A DNA stretch of 64,000 nt from CAWALV01 sp963782965 (GTDB lineage: Bacteria; Actinomycetota; Actinomycetes; Acidothermales; Acidothermaceae): positions 124,001 through 188,000 of the forward strand of contig CAWALV010000006.1 in NCBI GenBank assembly GCA_963782965.1. Direction: 5' to 3'. The notes beneath the pieces were generated by a model. That model searched no databases and was not told the DNA's origin. It saw nothing but the letters and a program-made list of their open reading frames with translations. Positions within the stretch are counted from its first letter, which is position 1. Each line of letters opens with the position of its first letter. This document shows, one piece after another, positions 1-7,698 of the stretch. The position numbers and the translations under genes are program-made.

Positions 1-258
1 GGGGCCCGGGAGGTGTGAAACCCGCACCTCCGTCCCGGTGGGTTGTCGGCGGTGGCGGTAGGCGGCGGCGCGTGCTTTGCCACCGCCGGCGTTGCTGGAA
101 CACCAGCGGCGACGGCCGGGCTGTGCCACGCCTGCAACTGCACGGCCGGCTACCCGCATCCGCTGTTGGGCCTCGACGAGCCCCACTCTGGGCGCGATCG
201 TCGGCGCCCGGGCTGAGTCATTGGTCTACCTGTATGGCAGCGGCGACCGGGATTTTTT
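1..258. other. Left edge, no supported gene
   Basis: All forward frames are short or rich in Arg/Pro/Ala and none has a convincing ribosome site or a recognisable domain. One frame stays open from about 19 to 213 and gives a Gly/Ala/Cys-rich peptide. It may be the decayed end of a gene that begins outside the window, but nothing in it can be identified. Confidence 0.4.
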
Positions 259-942
259 GTGTACCCGGCGCTGCGACAGCCCGGACCGGTGCCTTTTCGT
301 GACCGGTTCACCGGTCGGACGCACCAGCCGTCGAAGCCCGACATCCGCGCCTTCACCGAACTGACCGTCGCCAACGAACTTGATGTGATCCGGCACAACG
401 CCGCCATGGCCGCGCGGCATGGCACAGACCTGCGACAGTTCTTCACCGGCACTCGACAGCGGCTCACCGATGCCGCATGGCAGGCCTGGAGCACGCAACC
501 CCGCACCGACCTGCTGCGACAGATCGAGCCTGAAAGCCAGACGGCACCAGTGACCATCACCGGCCTCGACCACCTGGTCCTGACCGTCACCGACATCGGT
601 GAAACCGTTCGCTTCTACGAAAGAGTCCTCGGCATGCGCCCGGTCACCTTCGGCGCCGAGCGTCGCGCTGTCGAATTCGGCAACAGCAAAATCAACCTGC
701 ACCAGGCCGGGCAAGAAGTCACCCCGCATGCCGCTCGGCCGATCCGAGGCAGTGCGGACGTGTGCCTGGAAACGACAACATCGCCGGAGGCAGTGCTTGC
801 CCACCTCCACGCCCAGCAGGTGCATGTCGAGGACGGCCCCGTCCCCCGCACCGGCGCGCGCGGCCCGATCACCAGCATCTACATCCGCGACCCCGACGGG
901 AATCTCCTCGAAATCGCCACCTACCCCACACCCTCGGCCTAG
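259..942 (+). CDS. VOC (glyoxalase/bleomycin-resistance-fold) protein with unexplained N-terminal extension
   Basis: The C-terminal ~130 residues form a vicinal-oxygen-chelate module. It starts at ITGLDHLVLTVTD (about residue 99) and ends with the usual IRDPDGNLLEI strand, with metal-ligand candidates His in GLDHL and Glu in LLEI. Members of this family are small dioxygenases, isomerases or drug-binding proteins, and the substrate cannot be told here. The first ~97 residues have no recognised domain. They could be read-through of an unrelated upstream sequence, because a GTG at 550 sits exactly at the domain boundary and would give a normal 130-residue VOC protein. No strong Shine-Dalgarno supports either start. 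The domain call is firm, the start is not. Confidence 0.6.
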   Translation: MYPALRQPGPVPFRDRFTGRTHQPSKPDIRAFTELTVANELDVIRHNAAMAARHGTDLRQFFTGTRQRLTDAAWQAWSTQPRTDLLRQIEPESQTAPVTITGLDHLVLTVTDIGETVRFYERVLGMRPVTFGAERRAVEFGNSKINLHQAGQEVTPHAARPIRGSADVCLETTTSPEAVLAHLHAQQVHVEDGPVPRTGARGPITSIYIRDPDGNLLEIATYPTPSA

Positions 943-1050
943 TTGGCCGGCGCGGCGGCACCCACGTGCCGGTGCCGGACCCGTTATGGTGCTCCACGCC
1001 CTGTACGACCTTGCCGTCCTGACGCTCGGCGCCCCAGAGCGGCATATCGA

Positions 1051-1416
1051 CTACCCGGCGAAAGCTCGTTCGGCGATGCAGAACTCATTTCCTTCGGGGT
1101 CTTGCATGACCGTCCAACTGTGCCGGCCGAGGGAATGCCGGGCCACGATCGTGGCGCCGAGATTCACGAGTCGCTCGACCCCCGCCGGATCGGGATCGAT
1201 GAGGTCGAGATGCATCCGGTTCTTCGCCGTCTTGTGCTCGGGAACCTTCTCGAAATACCACGCCGGGTCGTGCCGAGCTGCGTCTGCTCCGCCGATGGAG
1301 GCGAACTCCGTGCTACTTCCGGGATCGAGGGGGCGATCTACGGCCGCTGACCAAAACTGCGCGACCTTGAGCACGTCATCACAGTCAAAGGCGAGGTTCC
1401 CGATCTGCAATGCCAC
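1051..1416 (-). CDS. VOC family protein (glyoxalase-like)
   Basis: A 121-residue single-domain protein with the glyoxalase-like fold: an opening beta strand (LQIGNLAFDCDD), a VAQFWSAAV helix, a central HLDLIDPDP segment and the closing QDPEGNEFCI strand. Family members bind a divalent metal and act on small oxygenated or electrophilic compounds. The substrate is unknown. The start is GTG at 1416, with GGAGG five bases upstream. It lies 63 bp downstream of the aldo/keto reductase on the same strand, so the two may be co-transcribed as a small detoxification unit. Confidence 0.8.
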   Translation of the reverse strand: MALQIGNLAFDCDDVLKVAQFWSAAVDRPLDPGSSTEFASIGGADAARHDPAWYFEKVPEHKTAKNRMHLDLIDPDPAGVERLVNLGATIVARHSLGRHSWTVMQDPEGNEFCIAERAFAG

Positions 1417-1479
1417 GTGAGCCTCCGCTTTCGTTTCGGACAGGGCGCCGACCCGCCACGAGGCGAGCGCCGTCCCGGA

Positions 1480-2343
1480 TCAGCTGGTGGCGTCGAGCCG
1501 GGCGATCTCGTCGGGGGAGAGTTCGAGGTCGACCGCGGCCGCGGAATCGCGGATCGTCTCGGGCCTGCTCGAACCCGGAATCGGGATCACCACCGGCGAC
1601 TTCGCGAGCATCCAGGCAAGGCAGACCTGTTGCGGGCTCACCTCGTGTACTTGCGCGACATCGGCGAAGGCGGCGTACCGGGAGCCGAGATCGCCCGCAC
1701 TGCCGATACCGCCGAGCGGGCTCCAGGGCAGGAAAGCGATCCCCAGTTCGTCGCACAGCTCGAGCTCCGGCTCGCTGCTACGGAAGGACGGCGAGAACTG
1801 GTTCTGTACCGACACCAGCCGCCCGCCGAGGATCTCTTGCGCTTGGCGGATCTGTGCGGGGTTGGCGTTCGAGATGCCCGCCATGCGAATCTTGCCGTCG
1901 TCCAGCAGGTCGCGGATCGCACCGACGGAGTCGGCGTAGTCGACCGTTGGATCGGGTCGGTGGAACTGGTACAGCCCGATCGCGTCGACGCCCAGCCGCT
2001 TGAGCGAAGCCTCGCAGGCCTCTTTCAGGTAGTCGGGGTCGCCGTTGAGGGTCCAACTCCCGTCGCCGGGCCGTAGGTGGCCGCCTTTCGTCGCCACAAT
2101 GACGTCGGAGGTGTCGCCGCCGTACGACGCGAGCGCCTTGGCGATGAGCGTTTCGTTGTGCCCGACCTCTCCGGCCTTCAGGTGGTATGCGTCGGCGGTG
2201 TCGATCAGCGTGACGCCTTCGTCGAGGGCGGCGTGGATCGTGGCGATCGAGCGTGGCTCGTCGGGACGGCCCTCGATCGACATGGGCATGCCGCCCAGGC
2301 CGATGGCGCTGACCTGGCTGTCACCGATGCGACGCATCTTCAT
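1480..2343 (-). CDS. Aldo/keto reductase
   Basis: A 287-residue NADPH-dependent aldo/keto reductase of the (beta/alpha)8 type. Visible motifs are IGLGGMPMS after strand 1, LIDTADAYH with the catalytic Asp and Tyr, a Lys in IVATKGG, LYQFHRPD with the active-site His, GISN, and the C-terminal VIPIPGSSRPE that binds the cofactor phosphate. The start was set at ATG 2343 because GAGGAG lies six bases upstream. A longer in-frame ORF to 2388 lacks such a site. It precedes a VOC protein on the same strand. The physiological carbonyl substrate is not predictable. Confidence 0.85.
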   Translation of the reverse strand: MKMRRIGDSQVSAIGLGGMPMSIEGRPDEPRSIATIHAALDEGVTLIDTADAYHLKAGEVGHNETLIAKALASYGGDTSDVIVATKGGHLRPGDGSWTLNGDPDYLKEACEASLKRLGVDAIGLYQFHRPDPTVDYADSVGAIRDLLDDGKIRMAGISNANPAQIRQAQEILGGRLVSVQNQFSPSFRSSEPELELCDELGIAFLPWSPLGGIGSAGDLGSRYAAFADVAQVHEVSPQQVCLAWMLAKSPVVIPIPGSSRPETIRDSAAAVDLELSPDEIARLDATS

Positions 2344-2406
2344 CGTCAAAGCTCCTCGGGAGGTGGGGGTTGTAAGGCTCATACCCACCTTCTCCCTGGC
2401 GTCACC

Positions 2407-2483
2407 GCGTTGTCCAACGCCGCCCGGGTGTCAGCCGGCGGCGTCGCGTTGTCCAACGCCAGCCGGTGTCAGCCGGCAGCGTC
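2407..2483. repeat. Tandem direct repeat of about 38 bp
   Basis: Two imperfect head-to-tail copies (2407-2445 and 2446-2483) share GCGTTGTCCAACGCC and GTGTCAGCCGGC with a few differences. The second copy contains the last codons and stop of the YqeY-like gene, so the first looks like a duplicated gene end lying downstream. Confidence 0.7.
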
Positions 2484-2795
2484 GAGGTAGCGGAGCAGCT
2501 CGCCGGCCTTGCGCCGCAGTTCGGCCGCCTCGGCGCGCCGGCCGAACCGGGTCAGCAGCGCGGCGGCGTCAATCGCCTCGGCGTGCTCAGCTTCGATGAC
2601 GGCGCGAGCCGCCGCGTCATCGAGTTCGCGGCGAGGCGCTTCGCTTGTTCCGGCCGGCGCGTCGCGCACATCGACCGCCTCGGCGTTGGCCAAGGCCGCA
2701 AGAGTCGTTCGCAGCACGGAGGCCCGAACGGCGTCACGCGCCGCGATTGCCGTGCGAAGGTCTGCACGGATGCGCGTCTGAAGCTCGGTGGTCAC
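2469..2795 (-). CDS. GatB/YqeY domain-like small protein
   Basis: A 108-residue, almost wholly helical, Ala/Arg-rich protein. The start LQTRIRADLRTAIAARD followed by SVLRTTLAALANAEAVD matches the opening helices of the YqeY family, which resembles the C-terminal tRNA-interacting part of GatB. Full YqeY proteins are about 150 residues, so this is a short version lacking part of the C-terminal helical domain. Function in the family is not settled and an accessory role in tRNA-dependent amidation is only suggested. The start codon is GTG at 2795 with a weak ribosome site. The 3' end has been tandemly duplicated. Confidence 0.6.
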   Translation of the reverse strand: MTTELQTRIRADLRTAIAARDAVRASVLRTTLAALANAEAVDVRDAPAGTSEAPRRELDDAAARAVIEAEHAEAIDAAALLTRFGRRAEAAELRRKAGELLRYLDAAG

Positions 2796-2851
2796 TCGAC
2801 GACGCTAAGGACGCCGCCCCTGCGGATCAACCCGTTTAGCCGACCGCCGAG

Positions 2852-4099
2852 TCAGGCGAGGCTCCACTCGACGCCGTCCGGGGTGTCGCGGACCTCGATC
2901 CCTGCCGCCGCCAGACGGTCGCGAACGAGGTCGGACGCCGCGAAGTCGCCGCCGTCGCGCGCGCCGGCCCGAAGTTCGAGCAGCGCTTCGACGAAAGGAG
3001 CCAGAACCGTACGCGGGTCGCGCGCGCCTGTTTCGGCCAGCCCGCCGAGGCGGACGACGAACGAACGCAGCACCCGCCGTGCGTCGTCCAGGTCACTGCT
3101 TTGCAGCGTGTCGGAACTCCACGATGTGATCGCCTCTTCGAGATCGAGGATCGCGCCGACGCAGGCGTCGACGTCGCGGCCTTCGGTTGCTGCGTCGAAG
3201 CGCTCACGCGCGGCGTCGGTGACTTCGCGAAGTGACGTCGGTGCACTCGCGGTGTCGGGCGGCGGTGCGGGTTCGGATGGCACGCTCGGCGTGGCGCCGC
3301 CGGTCGACGCTGCGCCGGTGAGAAGTGCGTCGAGTTCGTCGAGCGCGACGGTCGAGCCGGCCCGAAACGTGTGCGATGCGCCGCGACGTCTCACCGTGAC
3401 CGTGCGATTGCCGAGCACAGTGGCTGTGCGGGCGGCGACGTCGAGCAGCAGGGCCGTGTGTTCGTCGACACCCAGCACGCCGACGTCGTCCGGCAACATG
3501 GTCTCGAGCAACGCCAACCGTTGCTCGCCGAGATAGCAATAGCGGGTGTCGTGCGTACCGCCTTCGGCGTTGTCGTAGTGCGGAATCACGGCGGCTCTCA
3601 AGCCCGTGAGCGCGCCGAGCAGGTCGAGGCCCTCGGCCCAGTGTGGTTCGGCGCCGGCCTTGTAGATCTCGTAGACCGGGATGGCATGAGTGCCGAGCGT
3701 CACCCCGGCGGCGCTGCCCATCACCAGCGTGCCGCCGCGCCGGACGACGTCGAGAAGTGCAGCGGGTAACGGCGTGCCGACCCAGTTGCGCAGGGCGTAG
3801 GTGGGGCTGCCCGGGCCGGCGAAGACCCACGTCGCTTGCGCGAGCAATGCCAACGCCTTTTCGCGTTCCACCGAAGGCATGTCGGAACGGCGCCAGCGTG
3901 CAACGTCGAGCGTCACGCCGACGCTGTCGGCGAAATACGTGCGCGAACGGGCGACGAGTTCGTCGGCGTTGACTTGGAATCCGAACGTGGTGTCGAGCAT
4001 GACCGCGGGGCCGGGCAAGCCCATCGCAAGAACGTCACGGTGCACGCGGACCATCGTCGGCGCCGTCTCGCCCGACCCCATGATGAGCAGCCGGCTCAC
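2852..4099 (-). CDS. Fusion of S51/cyanophycinase-like peptidase domain with CysRS-type C-terminal domain
   Basis: Residues 1-~240 resemble peptidase S51/cyanophycinase-like proteins (class I glutamine-amidotransferase-like fold): LLIMGSGETAPT at the start, FAGPGSPTYAL, and a GTLVMGSAAGVTLGTH stretch where the nucleophilic Ser is expected, then HYDNAEGGTHDTR. After a Pro/Ala linker (about 250-280) the last ~130 residues match the C-terminal helical and tip domains of cysteinyl-tRNA synthetase (PFVEALLELRAGAR, DFAASDLVRDRLAAAGIEV, DTPDGVEWSL). No CysRS catalytic core (HIGH/KMSKS) is present. The start is GTG 4099, whose GTGA overlaps the stop of the upstream hydrolase, implying translational coupling. 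A role in peptide, tRNA or cysteine-thiol metabolism is inference. Confidence 0.75.
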   Translation of the reverse strand: MSRLLIMGSGETAPTMVRVHRDVLAMGLPGPAVMLDTTFGFQVNADELVARSRTYFADSVGVTLDVARWRRSDMPSVEREKALALLAQATWVFAGPGSPTYALRNWVGTPLPAALLDVVRRGGTLVMGSAAGVTLGTHAIPVYEIYKAGAEPHWAEGLDLLGALTGLRAAVIPHYDNAEGGTHDTRYCYLGEQRLALLETMLPDDVGVLGVDEHTALLLDVAARTATVLGNRTVTVRRRGASHTFRAGSTVALDELDALLTGAASTGGATPSVPSEPAPPPDTASAPTSLREVTDAARERFDAATEGRDVDACVGAILDLEEAITSWSSDTLQSSDLDDARRVLRSFVVRLGGLAETGARDPRTVLAPFVEALLELRAGARDGGDFAASDLVRDRLAAAGIEVRDTPDGVEWSLA

Positions 4100-4953
4100 A
4101 GTGGCGGGGCCTCGGCGGCGAGAGACAGCAGGTCCGCTGCCACCCGATCGGGTTGCTGCGCGTGCAGGTCGTGGTCGGCGCCGGAGTACCACTCGACTCG
4201 TGAGCTCGGCAAACGTTGGAGCGCCGCTGCAACCTCGGGCCGCGCATCGTGCTCGGTGACGGCCGGCATCAGCAACACCGGGACGTCGACGAGCGGGTAG
4301 AGCTGGCGGGGATCATCCGCCCACAGCGAATGCAGGATGCTGCGGTGGTGCTCGCGCGAAAGCCGCGCCCGCACCTCGCCGTCCGGCGTCTGGGTGAAGT
4401 TGGCCAGCACGCCGGCCTGGGATTCGACCGGCCAGTCGGGGTGGCGGTTGCGGATGTTGTGTGCGAGCTCGGTCATCGTGACGTGGCCGAAGGTCGGCGG
4501 GGCAAGCGCTTTCCAGCACTCCTCGAACGTCGCGAAGCGGTCGGCCAGGCAAATCCACCCGCCGTCGACGAGTGCGACCGCGGCCGCGCTTGCGTGCCGG
4601 GCGGCGAGTGACAGGACGACGTTGCCGCCCCACGACTGGCCCGCGACCACCGGCCGCCGGTCTGCGGTGAGGTCGAGTTCGGTACACAGGTCGGCGAGAT
4701 CGTCGGCGCAGGTCGTCGTGTCGTAACCGCTGTCAGGGGCTGCCGAGCGGCCGTGGCCGCGCAGGTCGACGGCGACGACGTCGTGGCCGGCGTCGGAAAG
4801 CCGGCTCCCCACGGCGTCCCAGAGGCGGGCGTTCGAGGCGAGACCGTGGACGAGGAGGAACGGTCGCAGCTCCGGCGACTCGCCCTTGGCCCGGCGAAGC
4901 GCCAGCGTGACGCCGCTGCGCAGCGTCACGTCGTCCTCGACAAGCTCACCCAT
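4096..4953 (-). CDS. Alpha/beta hydrolase
   Basis: A 285-residue alpha/beta-hydrolase. The oxyanion segment LLVHGLASNARLW, the DLRGHGRS turn, the nucleophile elbow GQSWGG (Ser), a late acid in VPVLLMPAVTEHDARPE and the catalytic His in GADHDLHAQ all occur in the expected order. Such enzymes hydrolyse esters, amides or C-C bonds, and nothing indicates the substrate. It is the first gene of a two-gene operon with the S51/CysRS-like fusion (4-bp overlap). A palindrome at 4986-5007, 33 bp upstream of the start, may be its operator. Confidence 0.85.
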   Translation of the reverse strand: MGELVEDDVTLRSGVTLALRRAKGESPELRPFLLVHGLASNARLWDAVGSRLSDAGHDVVAVDLRGHGRSAAPDSGYDTTTCADDLADLCTELDLTADRRPVVAGQSWGGNVVLSLAARHASAAAVALVDGGWICLADRFATFEECWKALAPPTFGHVTMTELAHNIRNRHPDWPVESQAGVLANFTQTPDGEVRARLSREHHRSILHSLWADDPRQLYPLVDVPVLLMPAVTEHDARPEVAAALQRLPSSRVEWYSGADHDLHAQQPDRVAADLLSLAAEAPPL

Positions 4954-4985
4954 GGTGGCAACCCTACGGGGCCGCTTGCTGCGGG

Positions 4986-5007
4986 TTGATCACGTAAACG
5001 TGGTCAA
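4986..5007. promoter_or_regulatory. Candidate operator palindrome upstream of hydrolase operon
   Basis: A 22-bp inverted repeat with arms TTGA-n-CACGT and ACGTG-n-TCAA and only two non-pairing positions. It lies 33-54 bp before the hydrolase start, where a repressor site would be expected. It directly abuts a terminator hairpin of the next operon. No cognate regulator is adjacent, so the function is inferred from symmetry and position only. Confidence 0.45.
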
Positions 5008-5009
5008 CA

Positions 5010-5045
5010 CCCCCGAGGACAGGCGTGCAAGCCTGTCCTCGGGGG
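5010..5045 (-). terminator. Strong hairpin after the sensor kinase gene
   Basis: Perfect 15-bp inverted repeat (CCCCCGAGGACAGGC and its complement) with a 6-base loop. It lies downstream of the leftward two-component operon. There is no clear U-run, which is common in high-GC actinobacteria. A third partial copy of the arm follows at about 5050. Confidence 0.7.
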
Positions 5046-5101
5046 GGTTGGCCTGTCCTCGGCCCGGCAAAGCGCCAAATCAGGGCGCCGGCCGGGCCGG
5101 C

Positions 5102-6262
5102 TCAGCGCGCCGCGGCCGGCAGCTGCATCTCGAAGCTCGCCCCGCGACCGGGCCCGTCGGACGCCGCCGCCACATCGCCGCCGTGAGCGCGGGCCAAGCC
5201 GCGGGCGATCGTCAGCCCGACCCCGGACCCGCTGGAGCGGCGCGTTTCCCCGGGCGCACGGTAGAAGCGTTCGAACACCTGCTGCAGATCCTCGGCCGCA
5301 AGGCCCACACCCGTGTCGTCGATCCGCACGAGGGCGCGTGCGCCGAGCTGCTCGCAGGTTGCCGTCACATGCCCCCCACGCCGCGTCGCGACGAGCGCGT
5401 TGCCCAGTAGATTCGTCAGTACCTGCGAGATGCGGTCGGGATCCGCCCGCACCGAAACCGCTCCGTTGGTCCGGACGTCGAGTCGCACGCCGCTGTCGTC
5501 GAACTGCGGTCGCAGCCGATCGCACACCTGGCGGGTGAGCTGCGACAAGTCGGTGTCGACGGGATGCAGCTCGACCCGCCCTTCCTCGGCGCGGGACAGT
5601 GCGGACAGGTCGTCGGCGAGCCGGTGCAGCCGGCGGACCTCGTCCGACAGTGCGCCCATGTTCTCCGGCGAGGCCGGCAGTACGCCATCGATCAGCCCCT
5701 CGACGTAACCGTCCAGGGTCGTCAGCGGGGTGCGCATCTCGTGCGCCACGTCGCCGAGCAGTCGGGTACGGCGCGCCTCCGTGCCCGCGAGAGCTCCACC
5801 GAGCGCATTCACGTCGGCCGCCAAGGCGGCGAGTTCGGGCTCGGCCGGCATCGGAACGGTCGTCGCGTAGTCGCCGGCGGCGATTCGTTGGGTGGCGACG
5901 CGCACCGATTCCAGGGGCCGCAGCAGGCGGCGGGTCACGAAGGCTGCGACGACCGCACCGGCTGCGATGCTCACGGCTATGGCGACCACCAGCGCGGTGT
6001 TGAGCGCCGAGATCAACGCCGCATGGGTACTCGAATCGACGGTACCCGCGCTGCTCCCACCTGTGGAATGCATGCCGCCAGGCCCGTTTCCTCCACCCAT
6101 GCCGGCCACGGCACCTGCACCGTTGTGGCCGTTCATTGCGCCCATCTGGTGGTCGAACAGCGGAGGCGCGAGAAACCGAACGGTGAAATAGGCCGTTGCT
6201 GCGCCGACGGCGATCACCGCCACGTACGACATGAACATGCGCGTCGGCAGCCGCATGGTCAC
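5102..6262 (-). CDS. Sensor histidine kinase with His/Met-rich extracytoplasmic loop
   Basis: A 386-residue membrane kinase. TM1 is at residues ~10-32 and TM2 at ~85-110, followed by HAMP (RRLLRPLESVRVATQRIAAGD). The HisKA H-box is DVAHEMRTPLTTLDG, and the HATPase has the N box (LTNLLGNALVAT), DTGVGL and GSGVGLTIARGL. The loop between the TMs is short and rich in Gly, Met, His and Asn (DHQMGAMNGHNG, GGMHSTGG), which could bind a soft metal such as copper or silver. The GTG start overlaps the regulator stop (GTGA). The nearby secreted Met-repeat protein strengthens the metal hypothesis, but the ligand is inference. Confidence 0.9.
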   Translation of the reverse strand: MTMRLPTRMFMSYVAVIAVGAATAYFTVRFLAPPLFDHQMGAMNGHNGAGAVAGMGGGNGPGGMHSTGGSSAGTVDSSTHAALISALNTALVVAIAVSIAAGAVVAAFVTRRLLRPLESVRVATQRIAAGDYATTVPMPAEPELAALAADVNALGGALAGTEARRTRLLGDVAHEMRTPLTTLDGYVEGLIDGVLPASPENMGALSDEVRRLHRLADDLSALSRAEEGRVELHPVDTDLSQLTRQVCDRLRPQFDDSGVRLDVRTNGAVSVRADPDRISQVLTNLLGNALVATRRGGHVTATCEQLGARALVRIDDTGVGLAAEDLQQVFERFYRAPGETRRSSGSGVGLTIARGLARAHGGDVAAASDGPGRGASFEMQLPAAAR

Positions 6263-6951
6263 CCCGGTCTCGCAACGAGCTTGTAGCCTGCGCCGCGCAC
6301 AGTCGCGATGAACCGCGGTTCGGTCGCGTCGTCACGCAGGAGATGGCGAATGCTGCGGACGTGGACGTCGACGACGCGCTCGTCGCCGTAGAAGTCGTAG
6401 CCCCACACGCTTTCGAGCAGTTGCCGGCGCGAGAACACCCGGCCCGGCGATGACGCCAGCGCGACGAGTAAGTCGAACTCCAATGACGACAACCGGACGG
6501 CGTCCCCGTCGACGTCGACCTCTCGCCCGGCTGTGTCGATGCGGAGTCCGGCGAAGCGCAGCACATCGGGGTCCGCCGGGGCTCCGTTGCTGCGGTCACG
6601 ACGCAGCACGGCCTTGACGCGGGCAGCGACCTCTCGCGGGCTGAAGGGTTTCGTCACGTAGTCGTCGGCCCCGACCGCAAGGCCGACGAGCTTGTCGACC
6701 TCTTCCGTGCGCGCCGTCACAAGGATGACGTAGACATCACTGTCAGCACGGAGCCGGCGGAGCACCTCCACGCCGTCCATCCCGGGCATCATGACGTCGA
6801 GGAGCACCAGGTCGGGCGGCTCCTCCTGCGCGAGGCGCAACGCCATCGGCCCGTTCTCGGCCTCAGCCACTGCGAATCCCTCGGCCTCGAGGTATCCGCG
6901 CAGGACCGACCGAATGCGTGGCTCGTCGTCGACCACGAGGACGCGTCGCAA
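6259..6951 (-). CDS. OmpR/PhoB-family response regulator
   Basis: A 230-residue regulator with a receiver domain (acidic pair in VVDDEP, phospho-acceptor Asp in LVLLDVMMPGMDG, Thr in VTARTE, Lys in YVTKPFSP) and a C-terminal winged helix (LLVALASSPGRVFSRRQLLESVWG, VVDVHVRSIRHLLRDD, FIATVRGAGYKL). It is the partner of the downstream kinase through the GTGA overlap. The start was placed at TTG 6951 because GAGGTGAT lies just upstream and the protein then begins RRVLVVDDEP as is usual. A GTG at 6960 is the alternative. The likely targets, including the Met-rich protein gene just upstream, cannot be proven from sequence. Confidence 0.9.
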   Translation of the reverse strand: MRRVLVVDDEPRIRSVLRGYLEAEGFAVAEAENGPMALRLAQEEPPDLVLLDVMMPGMDGVEVLRRLRADSDVYVILVTARTEEVDKLVGLAVGADDYVTKPFSPREVAARVKAVLRRDRSNGAPADPDVLRFAGLRIDTAGREVDVDGDAVRLSSLEFDLLVALASSPGRVFSRRQLLESVWGYDFYGDERVVDVHVRSIRHLLRDDATEPRFIATVRGAGYKLVARPG

Positions 6952-7039
6952 CACGATCACCTCAAGGTCACGCTAGGTCCCGGACGCCGCCTCGCGCGGC
7001 GTCCGGGAGTCACCACCTGCCAGGACCTTCGGCTCGGCA

Positions 7040-7405
7040 CTACGACGCCGGGCTCGCCCAGCGGCCCATACCGTGGCCCATCCCCTGGCCCATCCCTTGG
7101 CCCATCCCTTGGCCCATCCCTTGGCCCATCCCTTGGCCCGCCGCCTGCTGGTGCTGCTCACGCCACTGCTGGGCTTCGTCGGAGTTGTAGTAGGGGCAAT
7201 CGGCCGGGTCGCCGGTGCCGCCGCCCATCATCGGGCCGTACCCGTACCCGGGGCCGTAGCCCGGACCGTTGTTGGTCGGGGCGGGCTGCGACGTCGAAGG
7301 TGAGGGCGAAGGCGTGGTGTCGCCGGTCGCCGCGAGTGCGGCCCCCGCAGGGAGGGTCACGCCCAGGACGACGCCGCCGATCACTGCGAATCTCTTGAGG
7401 TTCAT
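7040..7405 (-). CDS. Secreted Gly/Met-repeat protein
   Basis: A 121-residue exported protein. It has a signal peptide (MNLKRFAVIGGVVLG, cleavage near AALAA), a Thr/Ser/Pro spacer, a Gly/Tyr-rich block (GPGYGPGYGYGPMMGGG), a short DPADCPYYNSDEAQQWREQHQQAA segment (shown in parts: PADCPYYNSDEAQ then QWREQHQQ) and a tail of repeated GMGQ units ending GMGHGMGRW. Met-rich repeats of this kind bind Cu(I) in known periplasmic proteins, so a copper-scavenging role is plausible but unproven. The start at ATG 7405 follows GGAG. Its location upstream of the two-component genes suggests shared control. Confidence 0.7.
   Translation of the reverse strand: MNLKRFAVIGGVVLGVTLPAGAALAATGDTTPSPSPSTSQPAPTNNGPGYGPGYGYGPMMGGGTGDPADCPYYNSDEAQQWREQHQQAAGQGMGQGMGQGMGQGMGQGMGHGMGRWASPAS
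7074..7133. repeat. Five 12-bp tandem repeats
   Basis: Five units of TGGCCCATCCCT, the first differing at its last base, encode the GMGQ units of the secreted protein on the minus strand. The near-identity at all codon positions shows recent expansion by slippage, so copy number probably varies among strains. Confidence 0.9.
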
Positions 7406-7629
7406 CGTGGTCTCCGGTTCCTGTGGTCTTTCGGGACGACTCCAGGCTCCGGCGCGGGCATGTGGGATCGAGGGCGGCAACGATGAAGCCTGCGTGAAGA
7501 CGGCACCGCGCCGGCCTCGGGACACGCCGCTTGATGATCGTCTAGCCGAAATCTCCCTCTTGCGCGCTTAGCCCGACTTGCGGTTTATTCGTCGTGCCTG
7601 CGTCGGGTGAGCGACCGCCGTCCAGACCC

Positions 7630-7668
7630 GCCGTCCCGACCAGCCGTCCCGACCAGCCGTCCCGATGA
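7630..7668. repeat. 13-bp tandem repeats before the GH3 gene
   Basis: Two exact and one diverged copy of GCCGTCCCGACCA lie 31-69 bp upstream of the glucosidase start, within the divergent promoter region 7406-7698. They could be a regulator site or a slippage product. No clear promoter elements can be named. Confidence 0.6.
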
Positions 7669-7698
7669 CGCAACACCCTCGATGACCCGGAGGCATCC

